NCBI RefSeq assembly: GCF_001938945.1
Contig: NZ_MKIO01000021.1
Location: forward strand, 372,001 to 436,000
Length of the DNA stretch: 64,000 nucleotides
From: Xaviernesmea rhizosphaerae
Lineage (GTDB): Bacteria > Pseudomonadota > Alphaproteobacteria > Rhizobiales > Rhizobiaceae
Direction: 5' to 3'
Part shown: positions 8,845 through 17,800 of the stretch, piece by piece
Layout of the letters: each line of letters opens with the position of its first letter
How positions within the stretch are numbered: position 1 is the first letter of the stretch
Notes under the pieces: model-generated
Databases searched by the model: none
Told to the model about the DNA's origin: nothing
The model's input: the letters and a program-made list of their open reading frames with translations, nothing else
Translations under genes and position numbers: made by a program

Positions 8845-9393
8845 ATGGTGCATCTCGACGACGCCGCTCACCGCCTGTTCGGCAAGCCGCTGGAGGCGCT
8901 GGGCAGCGCTGAGCGCAGGGTGCTGCACAAGACCAAGACGCGGCAGCCCGTTTCGGAGGATCTTAATGTCAGCTTCGAGGCGCAGCAATCGGTCGGCGAC
9001 CGGCTGGCCGATGGCATCGCCCGAGTCGGCGGCTCCTGGAGCTTCATCATCGGCTTCCTTCTGTTTCTGGCGGTCTGGGCCTTCGCCAATACGGTGCTGC
9101 TGACCAAGGATGCCTTCGACCCCTATCCCTTCATTTTCCTCAATCTGGTCCTGTCCATGGTTGCCGCCATTCAGGCGCCGATCATCATGATGTCGCAGAA
9201 CCGCCAGGCAAGCCGCGATCGGCTGGATGCGGCCAAGGATTACGAGGTCAATCTGCGCTCGGAAATCGAGCTGATCTCGCTGCACAACAAGGTCGACACC
9301 ATTCTTCTGGCCGAAATCGCCAAGCTGCAGGAGGAAGTGGCGCGGCTGCATTTGCGGCTGGATGCGGAAAAGACGGGCGGCGAGCGTCTCTGA
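8845..9393 (+). CDS. DUF1003 membrane protein
   Basis: A 182-residue protein with the DUF1003 layout. A soluble N-terminus is followed by ADGIARVGGSWSFIIGFLLFLAVWAF (first membrane helix), then PYPFIFLNLVLSMVAAIQAPIIMMSQNRQ (second helix and the diagnostic QAPIIMMSQNRQ motif), and a C-terminal coiled coil (about 145-175, LLAEIAKLQEEVARLHLRL). DUF1003 proteins are widespread and lack an established biochemical role. An AAGG tract lies about ten bases before the ATG. It is the only gene in the 1.0-kb stretch between the TolB-like gene and the lipoprotein gene. Confidence 0.9.
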   Translation: MVHLDDAAHRLFGKPLEALGSAERRVLHKTKTRQPVSEDLNVSFEAQQSVGDRLADGIARVGGSWSFIIGFLLFLAVWAFANTVLLTKDAFDPYPFIFLNLVLSMVAAIQAPIIMMSQNRQASRDRLDAAKDYEVNLRSEIELISLHNKVDTILLAEIAKLQEEVARLHLRLDAEKTGGERL

Positions 9394-9638
9394 TCCTGGT
9401 CCGCGACGCGCCAAGCGCTCGTTCGGCGTGGCGCAAATGCACGATCTTTAAAAAAAGCTCATCGTTGCGAACGGTGCCCGGCGCTTTGTCCCTTGTGTTG
9501 GATCAAGGGCTTGATACCCATGGGGCAGGGTGCGACTCGTGATCGGGAGACCGGCTTCCGTCGCCCATGGCGCAACGGGGCTTTCCCTTCCCGATGCGCG
9601 TCCTATGTTGCTGGCGATCGAACAGGAATTGGGTAGGA

Positions 9639-10253
9639 ATGACGGTTCTGCGTGAGCGGGTGACGAAGCGGACGTGGCAGGCCAAGGCCGGCGCAGTCGC
9701 ACTGGTGGGTCTGGTTCTGACGGGCTGCGGCACGCAGGCCAAGAACGATACGTTTAGCCTGTCGGCCATGCCGGCCATCGAAGGGCCGGCATCCACCCGC
9801 CGGCAGATCCTCGTGCCCGAGCCGACCGCGATCAAGGCGATCGACAGCGAGAACATCGTCGTCCGCCTTAAGGGCTCGGAGCTGCAATATCTCGCGCAGT
9901 CGCAGTGGAGCGACCGCCTGCCGCGTCTCGTCCAGGCCAAGCTGGTGCAGGCCTTCGAGAACACCGGCAAGGTCGGCGGCGTCGGCAAGCCGGGCGAGGG
10001 GCTGGCGATTGACTATCAGGTCGTCACAGAAATCCGCACCTTCGAGATCAACACCGTCGGGGGCAGCCATGCGACCGTCGAGATCTTCGCCAAGATCCTC
10101 AACGACCGCAATGGCACCGTGCGCACGCAGAAAGCCTTCCGCGCGACTGTGCCAATCCGCGGCAGCGACCATGCCGGCATGGTCGCTGCCCTTGACGGCG
10201 CCTTCGCCAAGGTCGCCGCCGATCTCGTGGCCTGGACGCTGGTTTCGATCTGA
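9639..10253 (+). CDS. ABC-type transport auxiliary lipoprotein (PqiC/ABC_trans_aux family)
   Basis: A 204-residue lipoprotein. The N-terminus has basic residues, a hydrophobic stretch and a lipobox LVLTGC (Cys about residue 31). The remainder has the family's pattern: SLSAMPAIEGPASTRRQILVPEPTAIKAIDSENIVVR, then LQYLAQSQWSDRLPRLVQAKLVQAFENT, then a late beta-rich half. In other genomes this protein is the last gene of an MCE-type lipid transport operon (permease, ATPase, MCE protein, lipoprotein). None of those partners is within the window, so it is an orphan here. I chose the ATG at 9639; a longer frame from 9567 lacks a ribosome site and would bury the signal peptide. Confidence 0.85.
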   Translation: MTVLRERVTKRTWQAKAGAVALVGLVLTGCGTQAKNDTFSLSAMPAIEGPASTRRQILVPEPTAIKAIDSENIVVRLKGSELQYLAQSQWSDRLPRLVQAKLVQAFENTGKVGGVGKPGEGLAIDYQVVTEIRTFEINTVGGSHATVEIFAKILNDRNGTVRTQKAFRATVPIRGSDHAGMVAALDGAFAKVAADLVAWTLVSI

Positions 10254-10398
10254 TCGAGCCTGCGGGCCGGCGCTGGAAGGCGATGTCTGCGTTGCGCCAG
10301 TTTGCTCGACCTAAGATGGGACGCCCGCTTGCCTGCGGTTTTGAACATTGGTGATGATGAGGCTGGTTGACTTTGCCGCTGCGTGAAGGGGAGTCTTC

Positions 10399-10869
10399 TT
10401 GAGACTTGCTCCGCTCTTGACAGTCCCGCTCATGATGATCGCGGCCTCTGGCGCCGCCGGAGCGCGCGATTTTCCGCTCGCATCTTGCAAGAGTTGGAAT
10501 GCAACCCTTGAGCATAGGTCAGGCGTTGACAGCCGGCGGGCAACCATGACCGGCACGGCCACAGAAGCGAATCTTGCGGAATATTGCCAGCGCGACCCCG
10601 GCGGAGAAACAGTGCAGTATGGCGGCGATCTCACGGTCAAAGCCTGTATCGCCAAATACCGCCAGCAGGCCGGACACGCCTCCTATCGCGCCGTCGCCGA
10701 TTGCACCAAGGGAAGCCTGAGCTTCTTTCCGCCACAGGGCGATCCTCAAACCGTCCTATTTCCCCTTGCCGAAGATGCGGATACCTCCTGCGCCTCAGGC
10801 ATGCCGCCGCTCATGGCCCAGTTCAAATTGCTCTGTCCCAAAGCTGCCGCTCGATACCATATCGAGTGA
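10399..10869 (+). CDS. Small secreted Cys-containing protein of unknown function
   Basis: A 156-residue hypothetical protein beginning with TTG at 10399. The start is supported by GAAGGGGAG about six bases upstream and by the signal peptide it creates (MRLAPLLTVPLMMIAASGAAGA, cleavage about residue 22). The mature part has six cysteines spread through it (SCKSW, EYCQR, ACIAK, DCTKG, SCASG, LLCPK), consistent with disulfides in the periplasm. I recognise no domain. It follows the lipoprotein gene by 145 bases in the same direction and may share its transcript. Confidence 0.65.
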   Translation: MRLAPLLTVPLMMIAASGAAGARDFPLASCKSWNATLEHRSGVDSRRATMTGTATEANLAEYCQRDPGGETVQYGGDLTVKACIAKYRQQAGHASYRAVADCTKGSLSFFPPQGDPQTVLFPLAEDADTSCASGMPPLMAQFKLLCPKAAARYHIE

Positions 10870-10976
10870 AGACGGGATCGAGATCCCGCGCTGCTCATCT
10901 CGCTCCTACAAAATCCGATCGATCGTTTCGCGATGTCTGGCGCTTCCTGGCAGAGGCGCAAAGTCCTCGTTTAGTT

Positions 10977-11063
10977 ATGCTCGGGCTTGTCCGAGCATCT
11001 GTAAATTGTTGAAACCTCTCCGAAATCACCATCTTGGCAGATCCTCGGGACAAGCCCGAGGAT
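10977..11063. repeat. RIME-like paired palindromes
   Basis: Two palindromes, ATGCTCGGGCTTGTCCGAGCAT at 10977-10998 (22 bases, shown here for its ends only) and a 23-base one at 11041-11063 centred on CTCGGGACAAGCCCGAG, are arranged head-to-head about 42 bases apart. The 331-base gap 10870-11200 contains nothing else I can identify. The arrangement matches the intergenic mosaic repeats (RIME type) described in Rhizobium and Sinorhizobium. It lies between convergent genes, as such elements often do. Confidence 0.75.
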
Positions 11064-11200
11064 GACCTCGCACATGTCGACTTTGCCAGAAGTTTCAAAA
11101 GTCGGACGCGATCCTTCAGGATTTAGGACCATCCTGCAATTCGATCGCTGAGAGAATGTTACCTGCGCCGGCATTGTCCCCAAACGAGGCATGCACCGCG

Positions 11201-11479
11201 TCAATGCGCGCCTGTCTTCGCCAGGGCGATCTCGTTGACCACCGTCGTCACGCCATCCACGCGCTTGGCAATCTCCAAGGCGGTCTCGATCTCTTCCGTG
11301 CTTCCCACTTGCCCGCCCAACAGGATCTCGGTACCGCGCGCGATGACGGTTATGCCCGTCGCGTCGAGCGCACGATCGGCGGCCAGCGCATCTGCAATGC
11401 GGGCCTCAAGCGCCGCAACGCCGTTTGCAGCACCTTCCTCGGCCGGCACTTCGTGAAACATCCGTTCCTTGTAGACCAT
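11201..11479 (-). CDS. BON-domain protein
   Basis: A 92-residue protein whose central part (residues about 22-85) is one BON domain: VAALEARIADALAADRALDATGITVIARGTEILLGGQVGSTEEIETALEIAKRVDGVTTVVNEI. The G-x-V and V-x-x-V-x-N-x-L/I pattern is diagnostic. BON domains are thought to bind membranes or other envelope components, as in OsmY; this one has no signal peptide, so a cytoplasmic or small scaffold role is possible. A strong AAGGAGG lies nine bases before the ATG at 11479. It stands alone, convergent with the small secreted protein. Confidence 0.9.
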   Translation of the reverse strand: MVYKERMFHEVPAEEGAANGVAALEARIADALAADRALDATGITVIARGTEILLGGQVGSTEEIETALEIAKRVDGVTTVVNEIALAKTGAH

Positions 11480-11742
11480 GTCACCGTCCTCCTTGCCATG
11501 TCCCTACCGCCGCGCCAAAACGCGACCGCTTCCACTCGACATAATGCGCTGACGGCCGCTTTGGTTCAGCCCTAAACGACCTGGAGGCAGGCAGCGGCTT
11601 GGAGAGCGCTCTTCTCGGCTCGAAAGGTTGGAGCTGGCCCTCTGGAAAACAGAGCCTAAGGCGATCAGGACGGGCACCGTTTCCCGCTCCTATACGCAGT
11701 GCCAACTCTACCAACGATTTGCCCGGCTCATCGCTCGACATG

Positions 11743-11774
11743 AAAAAGCCCGCCCCGGTCTCCCGAGGCGGGCT
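11743..11774 (-). terminator. Rho-independent terminator of the giant gpr gene
   Basis: On the minus strand AGCCCGCC pairs with GGCGGGCT (8 bp, 12-base loop) and is followed by TTTTT. It lies 27 bases beyond the stop of the giant gene. The rest of the 321-base gap (11480-11800) shows only the ribosome site of the BON gene and no further gene. Confidence 0.85.
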
Positions 11775-11800
11775 GATGTTCCGTTACAGGCCCGAGCCGC

Positions 11801-14800
11801 TTAGCTGAACCGGCCGGCTGCGTGGGCGAGCATGGTATAGACCTTGCCCGTATCGGAGGTCAGGTAGGTCTGCGTCATGGTCCGGTCGCGGTCGTTGCGG
11901 GCGACATCGGCCAGCAAGCGCTCGAAATCGGCGATGTAGCGATCGACCGCGGTGCGGAACTCCGGCTCGCGATCATATTTGCGCTTGATCTCGTCGAAGG
12001 TCTGCTGGCCCTTCAGCGTGTACAGACGACGGGTGAAGACGTCGCGCTCGCCGCGCTGGTAGCGGCGCCACAGATCGATCGAGGCCTCGTGGTCGATCGC
12101 GCGGGCGATGTCGACCGAAAGCGAGTTCAGCGATTCCATCACATGGCGCGGGTTGCGGCTGTCGGCCTGCGCGCGCTGCGGCTCGGCACGGGCCGGCTCG
12201 GCCATGCGCGGCGCCGGAGCGGCGTCGAGGCCCTGATCCTCGCGCGAGGCAGCGCGCAGGAGATCGCGCATCCAGCCACTGCCGCTGTCGCCGGCCTCTT
12301 CGCCACGCGGGGCCTGGGTGCCTGCGCGCGGATCGATGCCGAGGCTGCCGCGCAGGAAGGCGGCATCGGCTGCATCGCGGCGCGGATCGGCGGCCGGCTG
12401 CGCGGGACGCGGCGGTGCCGGCTGCTGGCTTGCCGATCGCAGCGTGCCGCTGGCGCCGGGCGTCGGCCGTGCTTCGACAGGCGCGGCCTGGCGGGGTGCG
12501 GGTTCTGCCGGCTGCGGGGCCGGCGCAGCCCGGCGGGCGGGCTCGGCCGGAGCGCGCTGGCGCAGATCAGGCTCGGCCATCGGCGCGGGCGCCGGGCGGC
12601 TCTGGGCCGGTGCCACGGCATAGGCCGACTGACCGAGATAGGGCTGCTGCTGCGGGGCAGGAGCGGCGATCTGCGGCGCCGGCGCCGGGCGCAGGGCGGC
12701 CTGGACGGCGGCGGAAGCCGAAGCGGAGGCCGCTGCCGCCCCACGCGGCAGGCCGACTTCGAGCTGCGTCGAGGAGCGGCCGATGATGTCGGACAGTTCC
12801 TGCAGCGCCTTGATCTGCTCGCTGACGGCGCGACGCATGGCGCCAGCGCTTTCCTTTGCTTCTTCCGGCAGGTCGAAGGCACCGCGGCGCAGCTCCTCGC
12901 GGGTCGAGTCCAGCTCGTGGCGGATCTCGGCGGCGGAGCGGCGCAGCTCGTCGGAGGCATCGGCAAAGCGGCCGACCGCCTGTTCCATCGCCTGGCGCAG
13001 GGCATCGGTGGCAATCAGCGCCTCGCGCTCTGCCTCGCTCAGCGTGCCGCGCACCTGATCATAGGCCTGGGCGACCGTGCCGGTGAGATGGCTGGCGAAC
13101 TGGTTCGCGCGGCCTTCCGCCCGGGCGAAGACATTCTCGACCGAGGAGCCCGTTTCCTCGCTGGCCTGGGCCAATTGCTGGCGCAGGACCTCGGCAGCCG
13201 CCTGGGCGCGCTGCTCGGTCTGCGAGAGCATGCGGCCAACATCGCCAAAGGAGCTGTGAATGCCGTCGCGCAGGTTCTGCGCCACCTCGGTCGAGCGCTG
13301 CTCGGCCCGTTCAAAGGCACCATTCACGAAGCCTTCGACGGCGCGCATGGTCGTCTGGATCTCGTCCGAGCGACGGACGAGGCCCTCCGTCAGGGTGCGC
13401 AGCGCCTCCTGACGCTCATCGAGCGTGCTGGCGAGGTTGGACTGGGCGGCGCCGAGCAGGTCCGAGGCTTGCGACAGGATCTGTGCCTGCTGGTCGAACT
13501 GCTGGGAGATGCCGCCGAGGCGCGACAGCGTGCCGGTGGACACATCCGCCAGACGGCCGATGCGCTCGTCCACGAGCTGGATCGCCGCGGACAGAACGCC
13601 GGCGGTCTGCTCGGTCGTGGCCGAAACCCGCTCGCGGGTGGCACCGAGCTTCTCATCGATTTCCGAGAGACGCGCGGTGGACTGTTCGAGCACCGAACCG
13701 ATCGCCGCATTGTTGGCCGAGAGCCGGTCGATGAGCCCTGATGCCACGCTCTGCAGGCGGCCTTCCATCGCCCGCATCGTGTCTGCCGTGCCTTCGGCGC
13801 GGCCGACCAGGGCATTGATCGTCTCGTCGGTGCGGGTCGTGATGGCATCCACCATGGCCGCGCTTTCGCTGCGCAGACGCTGGGCGGAGGTTTCGGCCGC
13901 GGCCGACAGCTGCTCCGTCGCCTCGCGGCCGGTGGCGGCATACCGCTCGACCATCGGGATGGCCTGCTGCTCGATCAGGCGCGACAGCTCGGCCGTGCGT
14001 CCGGCCAACAGCGAGTTGATGTCGCGGGTGCGCTCGTCGAGCGTGGTGCGGATTGCGTCGCCACGGGCTGCCAGCGCCTTTTCGGCTTCGGTCACGCTGC
14101 GTTCGAACAGCGCGCTCTGGTCGGCGAGCTGGTTCTGCGCAGTGGCGGCGCGGCGCACCGCGCCATCGGTGGCTTCCGCGACATTGCGGGCGAGCTCGGC
14201 GCTGCGGATCGCGGCCGCGGCGGTCGTCTGGTCGAGCTCCGTCTGGAAGGCGGCCTGACGGGCGGCCAGCGCTTCCGAGAAGGCATCGCCGGTCCGGGCC
14301 ATCTGCTCGGCGGAGCGGCGCGACTCCGCATCCAGCTGGCTGGAGACATCGCCGACGGCGCCGCGCAGATTGCCGACGAATTCCGAGGCCTTGCCTTCGA
14401 TCGTGCGGCTGACCGCATCGAGGCCGACATTCAGCGCACGGTCCATCGTGTCCAACCGCTCGCCGATGCGGGCGGTGTGGGCGTCGGCGGCAGCGGCGAT
14501 CCGCTGGGCGGCCTCGGCGCTGGTGCGGTCGATACGCTCGCCATGCTGGGCCATCGCGTCGCTGACGCGGCCGGTCGCCAAGTCGCCGGCGCGGCCGATC
14601 TCGGTCGCATGCAGCGCCAGGCTGTCGGCAATGCGGTTGGCGACGGTCTCGCTGGTGCGGTCCACAGTCTCCATGCTGCCCTGCAGCGTCTCGACGACGC
14701 GCCCGGCAGCCTGCTGGCCGGCGCGGTCCAGCGCCTGCGAATTGACCAGGATCGCCTCGCCGATCTCACGACCGGCACGGTCGAGCAGCCCCGCCACGCC

Positions 14801-17800
14801 CGAGACGCTGTCGCCGATGCGGGTTTCCAGGCCAGACAAGGTGGTTTCGACCCGCTGCCCGGTCTCGTCCAGCCGGCTGTTGATGCCGGCGGCGGATGCA
14901 TCCATGCGGGCGCTGAGCAGGTCGGCGGCGCGGCCGATTTCGCCCGCGGTCTCGCCGAGCTTCTGCGCCACCTGGCCGGCGCTGGAGCGCAGACGGTCGT
15001 CCAGCGCTTCCACACTGGTGTCGATCGCCTGGCGCAGCTGTTCCTGGCGCTCTTCGAGCGTCATCTCCAGCATGCTGCCGCTGGTGGCGAGCGTCGTCGC
15101 CATGGAGGTCGTCTGCTCCTCGAAGCTCTCGGAGAGGCGGCTGGTGGTGTCGGCAACCACGGTCTCAAAGGCCTTGAGGCCGGCATCGAAGGCGTTGCGG
15201 ATCGAACGGTCCGCGCCATCCAGTCGCTCGGCGATCTCGCTGGAGCGGGCCGACAGCGTCTGGCCGATCTCGACCGAGCGGCTGGCGAGCGCCTGGGTCA
15301 GCTCGTTGGTCTGGACGGCCAGCGCCGAGACCGATTCGCCCGAGGCGATCGAGAGGCTGCGCGCGGTCTCATCGACCTGGCGGCTCAGATGGGTGGCAAT
15401 GCCGGTCGCACGGTTTTCCATGTCGGCGGCGATGCCGGAGACGCGGCTGGTCATGTCGGCGGCCAGGCTGGAGGTCCGGCTGGTCATCGACTCGGCGATA
15501 TCCGCGGTGCGGCCCGTCAGTTCATCGGCCAGCCCGCTGACGCGGGAGGTCATGTCCTGGGCAATGCCGGCCACACGGTCACCCAGAGCGCGATCGATCT
15601 CGCCGACATGGTCTGCCATGGTTTCGGCGATGGTGGCGGCGCGCAGCGACATGGTGTCGGCCAGCTCTTCGCCCCGGGTCGTGATCTTCTCGACCATGTC
15701 CTGGGTGCGCGAGGCAATGGCGCCGCTGATCTCGGCCGTGTGATGGGCGAGCACGCCGTTGAGCACCACGGCCTGGTTCGCCACGCTGTCGCGCAGCACG
15801 CGGGTGCCGGCGGCCATGGTCTGCTCGAGCCGCTCGGCACTGCCCGAAACGGTCTGTTCGATATCGGCCGTGGAGCGGGCCATGGCGCTGGTGATGGCGC
15901 CGGTGCGTTGGGCCAGCATTGCGTCGAGGCGATCGGCCTGTTCGCCGAAGCGCTGCTCCAGACCTTCCGCCTTGCCGGCGAAGACGCCTTCGAGTGTTTC
16001 GGCGGAACGTGCGACGGTCGCAGACAGGGCCTGGGTGTTGCTCGACAGCACGCCGTCGATCAGGCGGCTGTTGTGATCGAGCAGGGCGCCGGTCTCGCTG
16101 ACGAGACCCGCCAGACGCGCGGCGCGCTGGTCGAGGGCGGTTTCCGCACGGTTTGCGGATTGACCGAGGGCGTCCTGGTGGCGGGCGAGCAGGGCGTCGA
16201 TGCGGCCTGCGCCGCCTTCCAGCGTCTCTTCCATCTGCTGTGTGGACAGCGCCAGCACGCCGGAGAGCGAGCCGGTCTGTTCTTCCAGCACCTGGCCCAG
16301 CCGCTCGAAGCGGTCGGCGCCGGTGTCGAACATCTGCTCGATCTGCTGGGCGGACAAGGCGAGTACGCCCGACAATGTGCCGGTGCGGTCTTCCAGCGTC
16401 CGGGCAAGCTGGTCGCCGGCTGCCTGAAGGCTGCCTTCCACCGTGTCGGTGGTGTGCTCGAGCGTTTCCGTATGGCGGGCAAGCAGGCCGTCGAGGCGTT
16501 CGGTGCTGCCGGCGAGCCGGCTGTCGATCGCATCGATCGACCGGCCGAGCATGCCGGAGAGCGCGTCGGTGCGCTCTTCCAGCGCGCCGTCGAGGCGGGC
16601 GGCCGTCGCCATCAGATGGCCTTCGATCGCCTGGGTCGTGCCGGAGAGAATGTCGGCATGGCGGTTGACGAGGCCGCTCAGGCGCTGGCTGTTGCCATCG
16701 AGCGTTTCCTCGATCTGGTGGGCGGAAAGCGCCAGCACGCCGGAGAGCGAGCTGGTCTGGTCTTCCAGCATCCGGCCGAGCTCGGTGGCGCTGTCGCGCA
16801 GATTGCCTTCAATGCCCTGAGCGGTGGCGGCGAGCGTTTCGGTATGGCGGCCGAGCAGGCCGTCGAGCCGGCCCGTGCTGTCCTCGAGCATGCTCTCGAT
16901 CGACTGGGAAGACAGCGCCAGCACGCCGGACAGGGCGCCCGTGCGCTCTTCCATCAGGCCGGACAGGCGGTCTGCCTCTTCGCGCAGGCTGTTTTCGATC
17001 GTCTGGGTCGTGCCGGACAGGAGGCTTTCGTGGCGGCCAACGAGATCCCCGAGGCGCTCGGCATGGCCGTCCAGCGTGGTTTCCAGCGCGGCGGAGGACA
17101 GGCCGAGAACGCCGGACAGGCTGCCGGTGCGGTCTTCCAGCGTGCGGCCGAGTTCGTCGGTCGATTGGCGCAGGCTGGTTTCGATGGTCTGCGTCGCATC
17201 GGAGACCAGCTGTTCATGACGGGCCACGGCCTCGCCGAGACGGCCGGCATGGCCGTCGAGCGTCTCCTCGATATGCTGGGCCGACAGCGCCAGCACCCCG
17301 GAGAGCGAGCCGGTGCGGTCTTCCAGCATCTGGCCGAGATCAGCCGCAGTCGCGCGCAGGCTGCCGTCGATCGTCTCGGTCGCGCCGGACAGCGATGTGC
17401 CGATCCCCTGCGCGTGGCCGGTCAGCATGGTGTCGAGGCGGGCTGCGCCGGCGCCAAGCGTGCCGTCCAGTGCCTGGGCCCGCTCGTCGAGCAGTGTCGA
17501 GAGGCTGCCGGTGTGGCGGCCGAGCAGGCTATCGAATGCGCCGGTGGCCGTGCCGAGGCTGTGTTCAAGCGCGGCTGCGCCGGTCGAGAGGGCGTTATCG
17601 ACAGACGCGCCGGCGGCCAGGATGGCCTCGCGGGCTGCTTCGGTCGAGCGGGCCATGCCGGTCTCCAGCGCATCCTGCGCCGTGGTGAGCCGGTCGGCAT
17701 GCTGCGACAGCAGACCGTCCAGGCGCTCGGCATTGCTCTCCAGCGACTGGTCGATGGCGGCGGTGGACAGGGCCAGCGTCCCGGAGAGCGCGCCGGTGCG

